Source: Citrobacter amalonaticus (lineage in GTDB: Bacteria > Pseudomonadota > Gammaproteobacteria > Enterobacterales > Enterobacteriaceae). From it: 64,000 bases of DNA. A program made the translations under genes and the position numbers. The stretch covers positions 1,302,001 to 1,366,000 of the forward strand of contig JARDVN010000001.1 in the NCBI GenBank assembly GCA_028994555.1. The letters are read 5' to 3'. Under the pieces are notes generated by a model. The model ran no database searches and was not told where the DNA came from. It was given only the letters and a program-made list of their open reading frames with translations. Shown here one piece after another: positions 8,825-19,187 of the stretch (its first letter is position 1; each line of letters starts with the position of its first letter).

Positions 8825-11025
8825 TTACCCTTTACGTAACAACCGCAGCGCGTTGGCGGTAACCAGCACCGTTGCCCCGGTATCCGCCAGCACGGCCAGC
8901 CACAGACCAGTCATCCCGAGCAGCGTGGTGACGAGAAAAATCCCTTTCAGCCCCAGCGCAATGGCGATGTTCTGACGAATATTGGCGTGGGTTGCGCGCG
9001 CCAGTTGAATCATCTGCACCAGCCCTGTGAGACGGTTATGCGTCAGTGCGGCATCCGCCGTTTCCAGCGCCACGTCGGTGCCGCTACCCATTGCGATACC
9101 AATGGCGGCGGCCTTCATCGCCGGCGCATCGTTGATGCCGTCACCCACCATCGCCAGCGGCGACTGTTGATTCAGCATGGTGACCGCCTTCACTTTATCT
9201 TCCGGCAGCAAGCCAGCCCTGAACTCAAGACCCAGTTCTCCGGCAATAGCCGCCGCCGCGCGTGGATTATCGCCGGTCAGAATCACACCCTTCACGCCCA
9301 GCGCGTTCAGTTCGCGGATGGCGGTGCGAGCATCGTCGCGCAGCGTATCCTGCAGGGCGATCACCCCGATTACCGTCTCGTTGCGCAGCACCACAACGAC
9401 CGTTTGTCCGGCGCTTTCAAGCCGGTTAATCTCTCCGGCAAACGTCCCGGCAGGTTGTTTCCCGGCGGCGCAAATCAGCACGTTCTCGCCGTTCACCAGT
9501 GCTTCAATCCCTGACCCCACCAGCGCCCGTTGCCCCTCGGCTGAGGGGAGTGCCAGCCCTTTGGTTTGCGCTTCGCGCACAATGGCCTGCGCCAGCGGGT
9601 GCGTTGCGCCTTGCTCGACAGCCGCTGCCAGCGCCAGCAGTTCAGACTCACTGACGCCGGTAGCCGGATGAATCGCCGTGACGCGTGGTTTCCCGACGGT
9701 CAGCGTCCCGGTTTTATCAAAGGCGACCTGATTAATGCGCCCCAGTTGTTCCAGCGCTGCGCCGCCTTTAATCAAGGCTCCGCGACGGGCTGCTGCCGCC
9801 AGCCCGGACGTGATCGCCGCTGGCGTGGAGATCACTAGTGCACACGGACAGCCGATCAGCAGCAGCGTTAGCCCTTTATAAATCCACTCCTGCCAGGCAC
9901 CAGCAAACAGCAGCGGTGGGACGAGCGTCACCAGCAGGGCGACGGCCATAATCGCCGGCGTATAAATTCGGCTGAAGCGATCGATAAAACGCTCGATTGG
10001 CGCACGACGCTCCTCGGCCTCTTCGATTAACTTCAGAATGCGGTCAATCGCACTGGCGCCCGGTTCAGAGAGCACTTCCAGCGTGACGAGGCGGTCCACG
10101 CTGGTCGCCCCCGCCGGGACTTTTTCGCCGGTGGCGCGTTCCACTGGAATGGATTCTCCCGTCAACGCACTCTCATCAAAACTGGCAAAACCAGAGACCA
10201 GTTTGCCGTCGGCGGGCAGACGTCCCCCCGGCGGCGACTTCAATGATGTCGCCCGGTCGCAGCGTGTTGATCGCCACCTCTTCGCGTACGCCGTCGCGCA
10301 GACGCGTCGCGGTTTCCGGTTTCAGCGCCATCAGCGCGCTGACCCCCTGGCGGGCGCGACTGGCGGCCCAGCCTTCGAGGCGTTCGCCAATCAGGAACAG
10401 CAGCAACACCATCGCCGCTTCTGCCGTGGCGCCGATGAACAGCGCCCCGATAGCCGCAACACTCATTAGCGTTTCAATAGCAAACCAACTGCCGGTTTTT
10501 ATCAGCCGTAGCGCCTGGCGGGCAATCGGGAACAGGCCGACCAGCGTCGTGGCGATAAATGCCAGTTGGCCGAACGGGTGGTTGAACTGCTCCAGTCCCC
10601 AACTCAGCGCCATCATGACGAGAAGCGTCAGCAGCGGCAGATTCTCTTTAAAGCGGGATTCAGGTGTTTCTTCCTTCGCCTGTTCATCACGCAAGGTGTA
10701 GCCCGCGTTTTGCACCGCATTCTCGATTTGCGCACGAAGATCGCCGTTGCTGTCGACGACCAGTTTCTCGGTAGCAAACAGTACCTGCACCTGGTTGACG
10801 CCGTTGACCTGGCGCACCGCGTTCTCCACTTTGCGGGCGCAGGCGGCGCAGTCCATCCCGGCCACTTTCCAGCTGTAGCGGGTGCCTTTTACCGTTTCAA
10901 CAACAGGTTGAGCGGAAGAGCATGCGCCTTCGCAGCAGCAGTCATCGGTCTTCTGTGGTCCTGGCGCAGGCTTGAAAGATGAAAATTGTGGGGCTTTTTT
11001 TGCCATCGTGAGCAGGCGTCGACAT
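8825..11025 (-). CDS. zntA: Zn(II)/Cd(II)/Pb(II)-exporting P1B ATPase ZntA (frame broken twice)
   Basis: After removing two inserted bases this is 732 residues, exactly E. coli ZntA. Motifs in order: N-terminal Cys-rich stretch CCCEGACSS, heavy-metal-associated domain with GMDCAACARK, the metal-binding CPC in the membrane (LIGCPCALV), the phosphorylation site DKTGTLT, and the GDGINDAPA hinge. The frame breaks at an A/T run of seven (10995-11001, six expected), just after MSTPAHDGKK, and at a C run of six (10224-10229, five expected) inside VAAGGRLPADGK. It exports divalent heavy metals from the cytoplasm. A ZntR operator lies upstream. Confidence 0.94.
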
Positions 11026-11070
11026 GGCATCCTCCGGTTGATGATAATTTTCTCATTAACCGGAGGATAC

Positions 11071-11092
11071 ACTCTGGAGTCGACTCCAGAGT
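11071..11092 (-). promoter_or_regulatory. ZntR operator in the zntA promoter
   Basis: ACTCTGGAGTC and its exact reverse complement form a perfect 22-bp palindrome, 45 bases upstream of the zntA start. This is the MerR-family ZntR binding site known from E. coli zntA, which spans an overlong promoter spacer and allows zinc-dependent activation. Confidence 0.92.
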
Positions 11093-11101
11093 CAAGCGTT
11101 A

Positions 11102-11728
11102 TTAAAGATAAAGCGAACGGACGATCAGGAAATGCCCGGCAAAGTAGCAGGCGGCGGCGATGGCGTTGTCGGCGCGGAAGCGACAGCGGTAGTGACTGCC
11201 CAGCCAGACGATGTTGCCAATGAACAGCAGCGACGCGCCCATAAACGCCGACAGCGCAGGCGCGGTGGGGCGGAAAAACCACAATTCACCCGCCAGCCAG
11301 ACCATCACCAGCGTCATGGCGATAAAGGTACACACCGGCCAGCGCAGTTCTTCGAGGCGCGTCCAGATCACCGCAATCAGCAGTGCGCCCAGTACCATTA
11401 GCACCAGCGGCAACGGCCAGAAGAAAGAGAGCGTCATCTGGCTGGCAAAATAGATGGTGTACAACAGATGCGAGAGGAAAAAGGCGCCAATCGCGTAGAG
11501 CAGGCGCTGACGCGGCAATAATGTCAGCGCATCGCCAACCAGTGAGGCGCAAAGACCGGCCAGTACCAGATAGCTCACGGCGTTGAACATCGGCGCCTGC
11601 CAGGCCAGTAACAGCAGGAGTAATAAGGTGACGGGTTTAAAGACCCAGCGTTGCCAGGCGGGTCCACGGTAGGAGGCATCCACAAATAACCATGCGGAAA
11701 GGCAGACAGCGATAAACGACCAAAGCAT
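11102..11728 (-). CDS. yhhN: YhhN family membrane protein
   Basis: The protein has 208 residues and about eight hydrophobic segments and belongs to the YhhN/TMEM86 family. Eukaryotic TMEM86 members are lysoplasmalogenases; activity of the bacterial member is not established. Length matches E. coli YhhN. The stop lies just 9 bases upstream of the ZntR operator of zntA, so its transcript would end close to, or read into, the zntA promoter region on the same strand. Confidence 0.9.
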   Translation of the reverse strand: MLWSFIAVCLSAWLFVDASYRGPAWQRWVFKPVTLLLLLLLAWQAPMFNAVSYLVLAGLCASLVGDALTLLPRQRLLYAIGAFFLSHLLYTIYFASQMTLSFFWPLPLVLMVLGALLIAVIWTRLEELRWPVCTFIAMTLVMVWLAGELWFFRPTAPALSAFMGASLLFIGNIVWLGSHYRCRFRADNAIAAACYFAGHFLIVRSLYL

Positions 11729-11869
11729 CTTAGTTCCTTGAATTCGTTATTTTTTCGTAAGCGGTATGCTCACAACCCTGATGTTCAGTGTAGAGGCCGC
11801 GACCACCTGATGACAACACCATAACGGGCAAGCTATGCTTATTTCCGCATTTTCTGATGGGTTATCAAT

Positions 11870-12230
11870 ATGAGTAAGCCGCCACTTTTCTTCATCATTA
11901 TCATTGTGTTAATTATCGTCGCCGCCTCGTTTCGCTTTATGCAGCAGCGGCGGGAAAAAGCCGATAACGATGCGGCGCCGCTCCGGCAGGCGCAGATGGT
12001 AGTCAGCAATAAGCGTGAAAAACCCATCAACGATCGACGCTCGCGACAGCAGCAGGTCACGCCGGCAGGAACCAGTATGCGCTATGAGGTGAGCTTTAAA
12101 CCGCAAAACGGCGGGCTGGAAAAGACCTTTCGCCTGGAGGCACGTCAGTACCATGCGCTGACGGTGGGGGGATAAAGGAACGCTTAGCTACAAAGGATCG
12201 CGCTTTGTCGAGTTTGTTGCACAGCACTAA
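11870..12230 (+). CDS. yhhM: DUF2500 membrane protein YhhM (frame broken by +1 G)
   Basis: One N-terminal membrane segment (about residues 5-24) is followed by a charged region and a small beta-rich domain. The frame stops early after HALTVG because a G run of six (12166-12171) should be five. Repair restores DKGTLSYKGSRF near the C-terminus, and the gene ends at the TAA at 12228-12230 with 119 residues, the E. coli length. Function is unknown. It converges on yhhL with a REP between. Confidence 0.88.
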
Positions 12231-12253
12231 GACGGGAAACCGCTCGCGTTTCC

Positions 12254-12283
12254 AGGCCGGATAAGCGAAGCGCTATCCGGCAC
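12254..12283. repeat. single REP hairpin between yhhM and yhhL
   Basis: GCCGGAT and ATCCGGC form an inverted repeat around an AAGCGAAGCGCT loop between two converging genes. Confidence 0.75.
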
Positions 12284-12291
12284 CTTCTATA

Positions 12292-12561
12292 TTACTTTTT
12301 AACGTTAAACTTCTTCTGCCAGACCAGCAGCTCAAACACGCCAAACAGAAAAATACGTACTTTCTCGCCAGTGGTCATTTGCGGTCCGTCTTTGGGCAGC
12401 GTGGATTTCAGCAGCGCCAACTGCATGCCGTGCATCAGTACCATGAACACGAGGGCGACGTTAACAAAGATGTTGAGCGGTCGCGGGAAGGGTTGCACCA
12501 GATTTAACAATAAAAATGCCCACACGCCGAGCATCAGTAGTCGACCAAGATTAATCAGCAT
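12292..12561 (-). CDS. yhhL: DUF1145 inner-membrane protein YhhL
   Basis: This is an 89-residue protein with two or three hydrophobic segments, the first at about residues 5-24, and a basic C-terminus (KKFNVKK). It matches E. coli YhhL in length and sequence. The start MLINLGRLLML overlaps the rsmD stop by 11 bases, so the pair forms an operon with coupled translation. Function is unknown. Confidence 0.9.
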   Translation of the reverse strand: MLINLGRLLMLGVWAFLLLNLVQPFPRPLNIFVNVALVFMVLMHGMQLALLKSTLPKDGPQMTTGEKVRIFLFGVFELLVWQKKFNVKK

Positions 12562-13147
12562 CGCTTTCTCCTTGTGCTTCGCGTTGATACAAACGGTACG
12601 CGACCTGCCCGGCGATTTTTTCCCGGTACAGCGACCAGTTCGTCGGTACGGGCGGCAGACCGTTTTCCACTTCGCTTTCCACGTAAATCCAGGCAACATC
12701 CGCCAGCCAGCCGTGAGTTTCCAGCAGGTTTAAGGTTTCTTCCAGTAACCCTTTACGAAACGGCGGATCGACGAACACCACGTTATGCGGCGTGCCCGGC
12801 TGCGCCAGGAATGTCAGGGTATTCGTGTTAACGACTTTTGCATTCCCTGCTTTCAGCGTAGTCAGGTTCTTTTGTAACTGCTGAGAGACCGCTCTGTCCA
12901 TCTCCAGCAGCGTGGCGTTGGCGGCATAGCGTGACAGCGCTTCTAACCCCAGCGCACCGCTGCCGGCGAAACAGTCCAGACAGTGGGCCTCTGGCATCAC
13001 CGGCGCCAGCCAGTTAAATAGAGTTTCACGCACGCGATCCGTTGTCGGGCGTAGACCGGGGCTGTCGGGGACCGGGAGTTTTCGGCCGCGCCATTGTCCG
13101 CCAATAATGCGGATTTGGCCGCTACCAGAGTGATTTGGTTTTTTCAT
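12551..13147 (-). CDS. rsmD: 16S rRNA (guanine(966)-N2)-methyltransferase RsmD
   Basis: The protein has 198 residues. The SAM-binding region includes LDCFAGSGALGLEALSR (about 58-74), and the catalytic motif DPPF (about 126-129) is typical of N2-guanine or N6-adenine methyltransferases. RsmD methylates G966 of 16S rRNA in the assembled 30S subunit. It is divergent from ftsY, an arrangement conserved in E. coli. Confidence 0.96.
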   Translation of the reverse strand: MKKPNHSGSGQIRIIGGQWRGRKLPVPDSPGLRPTTDRVRETLFNWLAPVMPEAHCLDCFAGSGALGLEALSRYAANATLLEMDRAVSQQLQKNLTTLKAGNAKVVNTNTLTFLAQPGTPHNVVFVDPPFRKGLLEETLNLLETHGWLADVAWIYVESEVENGLPPVPTNWSLYREKIAGQVAYRLYQREAQGESDAD

Positions 13148-13273
13148 TTCTGTTGCTCAAACCGCCGCTTGCAGATGATTCCAGGCGGTGATGTGGATTA
13201 AGTAAAGTGATAGACTATTTCATCATTTTTTTTAGCTTCCATGTATATAGCGCCGCGAGGAGTGTAGTCGCAG

Positions 13274-14750
13274 ATGGCAAAACAGAAAAAACGTGGCTTC
13301 TTTTCCTGGCTGGGCTTTGGTGAAAAAGAGCAGGAACAAGAACAAAAAACCGAAGAGCAGCAGGGTGTTGAAGCGCAGTTACCGTCAGAAACAGCGGTTG
13401 ACGTAGAAGCACAAGCGCCGGTTCACAGCAAAGAAGAGACTGAAGCCTTTGCTGAGGAAGTGGTTGAGGTGACGGAACAGGTTCAGGAAATCGAAACCTT
13501 CCCGTCAGAAGAACCCGCTGTCGCGAAAGAACATATCGACACGCCCATTGAGCCGCAGATTGCCGTCGAGCGCGAAGAACTGCCGCTACCGGAAGAAGTG
13601 AAAGCCGAAGAGGAAACCTCCGCCGAAGAGTGGCAGGCCGAAGCGGAAACCGTTGAGATTGTGGAAGCGGTGGAAGAAGAGGCGCAACACGAGCCGGAAC
13701 TGACCGACGAAGAGTTGGAAGCACAAGCGCTGGCGGCGGAAGCGGCGGAAGAAGCGCAGATGGTCGTGCCGCTGGCGGAAGAAGGCGCGCCGGTCGAAGA
13801 GATCGCTCAGGAACAGGAAAAACCGACCAAAGAAGGCTTTTTCGCGCGCCTGAAACGCAGCTTACTGAAAACTAAAGAAAACCTCGGTTCCGGATTTATC
13901 AGTCTGTTCCGTGGTAAAAAAAATCGACGATGATCTGTTTGAAGAACTGGAAGAACAACTGCTGATTGCTGATGTGGGCGTGGAAACAACGCGCAAAATC
14001 ATCACTAATCTGACGGAAGGCGCCAGCCGCAAACAGCTTAAAGACGCTGAGGCGCTGTACGGTCTTCTGAAAGACGAGATGGGCGAGATTCTGGCGAAAG
14101 TCGATGAGCCGCTGAACGTTGAAGGCAAAACACCGTTTGTTATTCTGATGGTCGGCGTGAACGGGGTGGGGAAAACCACCACCATCGGTAAGCTGGCGCG
14201 TCAGTTTGAACAGCAGGGGAAATCTGTGATGCTGGCGGCGGGCGATACGTTCCGCGCCGCAGCGGTCGAACAGTTGCAGGTATGGGGTCAGCGTAACAAT
14301 ATTCCGGTGATCGCCCAGCATACCGGCGCGGATTCTGCCTCCGTTATCTTCGACGCCATTCAGGCCGCGAAGGCGCGCCACATCGATGTGCTGATTGCCG
14401 ATACCGCAGGTCGTCTGCAAAACAAATCGCACCTGATGGAAGAACTGAAAAAAATCGTTCGTGTGATGAAGAAACTGGACGAAGACGCGCCGCATGAAGT
14501 TATGCTGACGCTTGACGCCAGCACCGGGCAGAATGCGATAAGCCAGGCCAAACTGTTCCATGAAGCGGTGGGCCTGACCGGTATTACCCTGACTAAGCTT
14601 GATGGTACGGCGAAAGGTGGGGTGATCTTCTCGGTGGCCGATCAGTTTGGCATCCCTATCCGCTATATTGGTGTGGGCGAACGTATCGAGGATTTACGTC
14701 CGTTTAAGGCGGACGATTTTATAGAGGCACTTTTTGCCCGAGAGGATTAA
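13274..14750 (+). CDS. ftsY: signal recognition particle receptor FtsY (frame broken by +1 A)
   Basis: A long acidic N-terminal A domain (about residues 10-195, rich in Glu) precedes the NG GTPase domain. GTPase motifs are GVNGVGKTTT (P-loop), DTAGRLQN and TKLDGTAKGG. The A and NG parts are in different frames because an A run of eight (13916-13923) should be seven, restoring RGKKIDDDLFEELEEQ. The repaired protein is about 491 residues. FtsY docks SRP-ribosome complexes at the inner membrane and is essential in E. coli, so a true break is unlikely. It heads the ftsYEX operon. Confidence 0.95.
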
Positions 14751-14752
14751 CA

Positions 14753-15423
14753 ATGATTCGCTTTGAACATGTCAGCAAGGCCTATCTCGGTGGGAGACAA
14801 GCGCTGCAGGGAGTCACCTTCCATATGCAGCCGGGCGAGATGGCGTTTCTGACCGGCCACTCCGGCGCGGGGAAAAGTACCCTGCTGAAGCTTATCTGTG
14901 GGATTGAGCGGCCCAGCGCCGGGAAAATCCTCTTCAGTGGGCACGACATCACGCGTCTTAAAAACCGTGAAGTGCCGTTTTTGCGTCGTCAGATCGGCAT
15001 GATTTTCCAGGATCACCACCTGTTGATGGACCGAACGGTCTTCGACAACGTGGCGATTCCGCTGATTATCGCCGGTGCCAGCGGGGGATGATATTCGTCG
15101 TCGCGTGTCGGCGGCGCTGGACAAGGTTGGACTGCTGGACAAAGCGAAAAATTTCCCAATTCAACTCTCCGGGGGGTGAGCAGCAGCGTGTCGGTATCGC
15201 TCGTGCGGTAGTGAACAAGCCTGCGGTACTGCTGGCGGATGAACCGACCGGTAACCTGGACGACGCGCTGTCGGAAGGGATCCTGCGTCTGTTCGAAGAG
15301 TTTAACCGCGTCGGGGTGACGGTGCTGATGGCGACGCATGACATCGGGCTCATTTCCCGTCGGTCGTACCGTATGCTTACCCTGAGCGATGGCCATTTGC
15401 ATGGAGGCGAAGCCCGTGAATAA
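14753..15423 (+). CDS. ftsE: cell division ABC ATPase FtsE (frame broken twice)
   Basis: ABC ATPase motifs are Walker [10 protein letters not shown], the Q-loop FQDHHL, signature [14 protein letters not shown], Walker B LLADEPTG and the H-loop THD. Two G runs are one base too long: 15083-15087 (four expected, restoring [11 protein letters not shown]) and 15171-15176 (five expected, inside the signature). Repair gives 222 residues, the E. coli length. FtsE with FtsX forms a divisome complex that activates EnvC and amidases at the septum. The start follows the ftsY stop by 2 bases. Its last 8 bases overlap the ftsX start. Confidence 0.95.
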
Positions 15424-16474
15424 GCGCGACGCGATGAATCAAATCAAGCAGTTCGGCGGGCGACTGGACCGTTTCCGTCGTTCCGGCGGCTCCACCGGCG
15501 ACGGTGGCCGCAATGCGCCGAAGCGGGCGAAACCGTCGCCAAAGCCGAACTCGCGTAAAACTAACGTCTTTAACGAGCAGGTGCGCTATGCGTTCCAGGG
15601 CGCGTTACAGGATCTGAAAAGCAAACCGCTGGCGACGTTTCTGACGGTGATGGTGATTGCCATCTCTCTGACCCTGCCGAGCGTCTGCTATATGGTCTAC
15701 AAAAACGTTAATCAGGCGGCGACGCAGTATTACCCGTCTCCGCAGATCACCGTGTATCTGCAAAAAACGCTGGATGATGATGCGGCGGCAGGCGTCGTCG
15801 CTCAACTGCAGGCTGAGCAGGGCGTGGAGAAGGTGAATTACCTGTCTCGTGAAGATGCCCTTGGCGAATTTCGTAACTGGTCCGGTTTCGGCGGTGCGCT
15901 GGATATGCTGGAAGAGAACCCTTTGCCTGCGGTGGCGGTGGTGATCCCGAAACTCGACTTCCAGAGCACCGATTCGCTGAACACGCTGCGCGATCGGGTC
16001 TCCCGCATTAACGGGATTGATGAAGTGCGGATGGACGACAGCTGGTTTGCCCGTCTGGCGGCGCTAACCGGTCTGGTCGGGCGCGTATCGGCGATGATTG
16101 GCGTGCTGATGGTTGCCGCCGTCTTCCTCGTCATTGGCAACAGCGTCCGTCTGAGCATCTTTGCCCGTCGCGATACGATTAACGTACAAAAACTGATTGG
16201 TGCGACGGATGGATTTATCCTGCGTCCGTTCCTTTACGGCGGCGCATTGCTCGGTTTTTCCGGCGCATTTCTTTCACTGATTTTGTCAGAAATTTTGGTG
16301 TTGCGGCTGTCGTCTGCAGTCACGGAAGTGGCGCAGGTTTTCGGAACGAAGTTTGATCTCAATGGCTTATCGTTCGATGAGTGCCTGTTACTGCTGCTGG
16401 TGTGCTCGATGATCGGCTGGGTGGCGGCGTGGCTGGCGACGGTTCAACATTTACGTCACTTTACTCCCGATTAA
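15416..16474 (+). CDS. ftsX: cell division permease-like protein FtsX
   Basis: This is a 352-residue protein read from a GTG ([11 protein letters not shown]), the start known for E. coli ftsX. Upstream ATG codons in the same frame lie inside ftsE. A cytoplasmic basic N-terminus is followed by a membrane segment (about 75-95), a periplasmic domain (about 97-220) that binds EnvC, and three more membrane segments. The frame is intact. It works with FtsE to couple ATP hydrolysis to septal peptidoglycan splitting. Confidence 0.95.
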   Translation: MNKRDAMNQIKQFGGRLDRFRRSGGSTGDGGRNAPKRAKPSPKPNSRKTNVFNEQVRYAFQGALQDLKSKPLATFLTVMVIAISLTLPSVCYMVYKNVNQAATQYYPSPQITVYLQKTLDDDAAAGVVAQLQAEQGVEKVNYLSREDALGEFRNWSGFGGALDMLEENPLPAVAVVIPKLDFQSTDSLNTLRDRVSRINGIDEVRMDDSWFARLAALTGLVGRVSAMIGVLMVAAVFLVIGNSVRLSIFARRDTINVQKLIGATDGFILRPFLYGGALLGFSGAFLSLILSEILVLRLSSAVTEVAQVFGTKFDLNGLSFDECLLLLLVCSMIGWVAAWLATVQHLRHFTPD

Positions 16475-16581
16475 TAAAACCGTGGTATAATCTTTCCCTG
16501 CAATGGGTTTCCGTTCGCAGGGAAAGAGTTCCTGTTGTCTCTTCCCCGCTTTTCATCTTCATGTCACAATATGTGCGTAAT

Positions 16582-16614
16582 TTATACACAGTGTTGCATT
16601 GAACTTGTGGATAA
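16582..16614. promoter_or_regulatory. two DnaA boxes in the rpoH promoter region
   Basis: TTATACACA (16582-16590) and TGTGGATAA, the reverse complement of TTATCCACA (16606-16614), match the DnaA box. DnaA repression of rpoH promoters is established in E. coli. The second box overlaps the sigma-E promoter. Confidence 0.75.
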
Positions 16615-16627
16615 AATCACGGTCTGA
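16601..16627 (+). promoter_or_regulatory. sigma-E promoter of rpoH (P3 equivalent)
   Basis: GAACTT, 16 bases, then TCTGA agrees with the sigma-E consensus and corresponds to the E. coli rpoH P3 promoter. It supplies sigma-32 at extreme temperature. Confidence 0.85.
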
Positions 16628-16727
16628 TAAAAGAGTGAATGCTAATCTCGTTGCTCATTAACGCTGGCACGGTTGTTGCTGATGTCTATCGCTGTGGTGC
16701 CAGACGATAAAAATTGAGAGGATTTGA

Positions 16728-17582
16728 ATGACCAAAGAAATGCAAAATTTAGCTTTAGCCCCTGTTGGTAACCTGGAGTCTTACATCCGGGCTGCGAACG
16801 CGTGGCCGATGTTGTCGGCTGACGAGGAACGGGCACTGGCTGAAAAGCTGCATTACCAGGGCGATCTGGAAGCAGCTAAGACGCTGATCCTGTCTCACCT
16901 GCGCTTTGTTGTTCATGTTGCTCGTAACTATGCGGGCTATGGCCTGCCGCAGGCGGATCTGATTCAGGAAGGGAATATCGGCCTGATGAAAGCCGTGCGC
17001 CGTTTCAACCCGGAAGTGGGTGTGCGCCTGGTATCCTTCGCCGTGCACTGGATCAAAGCTGAGATCCACGAATATGTCCTGCGTAACTGGCGTATCGTGA
17101 AAGTGGCGACCACCAAAGCACAGCGTAAGCTGTTCTTTAATCTGCGTAAAACCAAGCAGCGTCTGGGCTGGTTTAATCAGGATGAAGTAGAGATGGTGGC
17201 GCGTGAGCTGGGTGTTTCCAGTAAAGACGTCCGCGAAATGGAATCTCGTATGGCGGCGCAGGACATGACGTTTGATATGTCCTCGGACGACGAGTCCGAC
17301 AGCCAGCCGATGGCACCGGTGCTGTATCTGCAGGATAAAACCTCTAACTTTGCCGACGGCATTGAAGAGGATAACTGGGAAGATCAGGCAGCCAACAAAC
17401 TGACCCATGCGATGGAAGGCCTCGACGAGCGTAGCCAGGATATTATCCGCGCCCGCTGGCTGGACGAAGATAACAAGTCCACCTTGCAGGAACTGGCCGA
17501 CCGCTACGGCGTTTCCGCAGAACGTGTGCGTCAGCTTGAAAAGAACGCCATGAAAAAACTTCGCGCCGCTATCGAAGCGTAA
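16728..17582 (+). CDS. rpoH: heat-shock sigma factor RpoH (sigma-32)
   Basis: The protein has 284 residues with an intact frame. Region 2 includes [26 protein letters not shown] and [11 protein letters not shown]. The RpoH-specific box is QRKLFFNLR (about 132-140). The region 4.2 helix-turn-helix is [19 protein letters not shown] near the C-terminus. In E. coli the 5' coding part of the mRNA is an RNA thermometer, and the protein is degraded by FtsH with DnaK control. Upstream lie a sigma-E promoter and DnaA boxes. An intrinsic terminator follows. Confidence 0.97.
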   Translation: MTKEMQNLALAPVGNLESYIRAANAWPMLSADEERALAEKLHYQGDLEAAKTLILSHLRFVVHVARNYAGYGLPQADLIQEGNIGLMKAVRRFNPEVGVRLVSFAVHWIKAEIHEYVLRNWRIVKVATTKAQRKLFFNLRKTKQRLGWFNQDEVEMVARELGVSSKDVREMESRMAAQDMTFDMSSDDESDSQPMAPVLYLQDKTSNFADGIEEDNWEDQAANKLTHAMEGLDERSQDIIRARWLDEDNKSTLQELADRYGVSAERVRQLEKNAMKKLRAAIEA

Positions 17583-17602
17583 CTCCCGCGAAGTTCCCGC
17601 TA

Positions 17603-17638
17603 AAACCCTGGATAACTGTCCGGGGTTTTTGTTTTTTT
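17603..17638 (+). terminator. rpoH intrinsic terminator
   Basis: AACCCTGGA and TCCGGGGTT form a stem with one G-T pair, followed by T5-G-T7. It lies 20 bases past the rpoH stop. Confidence 0.8.
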
Positions 17639-17713
17639 AGCGCCTGCTCTGGCGAATTTCTCCCCCCCTGGCAAACACTTACCGATGGGGTGTGCGCATC
17701 TTAGGGGATGAAA

Positions 17714-18979
17714 ATGAAAAATAATGAACTGAATGAACGGCGTTTACAGGCGACGCCGCGTGGGATCGGCGTGATGTGTGGCTTTTACGCTGAAAGGGCG
17801 GAAAACGCCACGTTGTGGGATGTGGAAGGCTGTGAAGTGATCGATTTTGCCGCCGGGATTGCGGTGCTGAATACCGGGCATCGTCACCCAAAAGTCATCG
17901 CCGCCATCGAAAAACAGCTCCAGTCTTTTACCCATACGGCGTACCAGATTGTTCCCTACGAAAGCTATGTTCGACTGGCGGAACGTATCAATAAACGCGT
18001 GCCAATTGACGGCCCGGTGAAGACGGCATTCTTCTCCACCGGGGCAGAAGCGGTGGAAAACGCGGTGAAGATTGCCCGGGCCTATACCAAGCGGCCTGGG
18101 CTCATCACTTTCGGCGGCGCTTTCCACGGGCGGACGTTCATGACGATGGCGCTGACCGGTAAAGTCGCGCCCTATAAAATCGGTTTTGGCCCGTTCCCCG
18201 GTTCGGTTTACCACGCTCAGTACCCTAATGCGTTACACGGTGTGAGCACTGCTGATGCGCTGCAAAGTCTGGATCGCATTTTCAAAGCGGATATCGCGGC
18301 GGATCAGGTCGCCGCCATCATCCTTGAACCGGTTCAGGGAGAAGGGGGCTTTAATATTGCGCCCACAGAGTTCATGCAGGCGCTGCGTGCGTTGTGCGAT
18401 ACCCACGGTATCTTGTTGATCGCCGATGAGGTACAAACCGGTTTTGCCCGTACCGGCAAGCTGTTTGCGATGGAGCACCACGGCGTACAGCCCGATCTCA
18501 TCACGATGGCGAAAAGCCTGGCGGGCGGCATGCCGCTCTCTGCGGTGGCAGGACGTGCAGACGTAATGGATGCGCCTGCGCCTGGCGGCCTGGGGGGAAC
18601 CTATGCCGGTAACCCACTGGCGATTGCGGCGGCACACGCGGTGCTGGATGTGATTGATGAAGAACAGCTTTGCGCCCGCGCAGCTGCGTTAGGCACGACG
18701 CTGGTTGGGGCGCTGAACCAGGCAAAAGCGGACTGCCCGTTTATTGCCGGGATTCGCGCGCAGGGGTCGATGGTGGCGGTGGAATTTAACGATCCGTGCA
18801 CCGGTAAACCCTCCCCAGAATTCACACGACAGGTGCAGGATCGCGCCTTGCAGGATGGCCTGTTGTTGCTGAGTTGCGGCGTGGATGGCAACGTCATCCG
18901 TTTTCTCTATCCACTCACCATCCCTGACGTGCAGTTTCGCCAGGCGCTCGACATCATCACCCGCTCGCTGACACGATAA
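17714..18979 (+). CDS. 4-aminobutyrate aminotransferase, PuuE/GabT family
   Basis: This is a 421-residue class III PLP aminotransferase. It has the GAEAVENAVKIAR and FHGRT blocks, the acidic site ADEVQTGFARTG and the Schiff-base Lys in MAKSLAGGMPLSAV. From memory it is closest to E. coli PuuE (GoaG), whose length is the same, so it probably converts 4-aminobutyrate and 2-oxoglutarate to succinate semialdehyde and glutamate. The second ATG (17714) is chosen because AGGGG at 17703-17707 is correctly spaced from it. E. coli K-12 has no gene here between rpoH and livJ, and the puu partners are absent from the window. Confidence 0.85.
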   Translation: MKNNELNERRLQATPRGIGVMCGFYAERAENATLWDVEGCEVIDFAAGIAVLNTGHRHPKVIAAIEKQLQSFTHTAYQIVPYESYVRLAERINKRVPIDGPVKTAFFSTGAEAVENAVKIARAYTKRPGLITFGGAFHGRTFMTMALTGKVAPYKIGFGPFPGSVYHAQYPNALHGVSTADALQSLDRIFKADIAADQVAAIILEPVQGEGGFNIAPTEFMQALRALCDTHGILLIADEVQTGFARTGKLFAMEHHGVQPDLITMAKSLAGGMPLSAVAGRADVMDAPAPGGLGGTYAGNPLAIAAAHAVLDVIDEEQLCARAAALGTTLVGALNQAKADCPFIAGIRAQGSMVAVEFNDPCTGKPSPEFTRQVQDRALQDGLLLLSCGVDGNVIRFLYPLTIPDVQFRQALDIITRSLTR

Positions 18980-19187
18980 ACCTCTGCCGCCTGTCACCGG
19001 GCGGCAGCGCCTGATGTCACTAAGTTGTTATCTGACTGTCAAATTAGCTATTCCAAAATCATAAAAATGGGGTATGTTTTAGCAGAGTGTGCTGAAAAAG
19101 CGCGAGCCGCACACCTATAATTGAAATAAAGCGCTGCATAACAACATCACAACAATCGTAATAACCATAAGAATGGGGAAAGTCAGG

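Noticed and set aside
13916..13923. Programmed frameshifting in ftsY at A8
   Set aside because: The same +1 expansion recurs in unrelated genes and also at G runs without slippery heptamers or downstream structures, so an error explanation covers all cases.
15389..15416. Upstream ATG starts for ftsX
   Set aside because: They lie inside ftsE. The GTG at 15416 gives the known N-terminus and the usual 8-base overlap.
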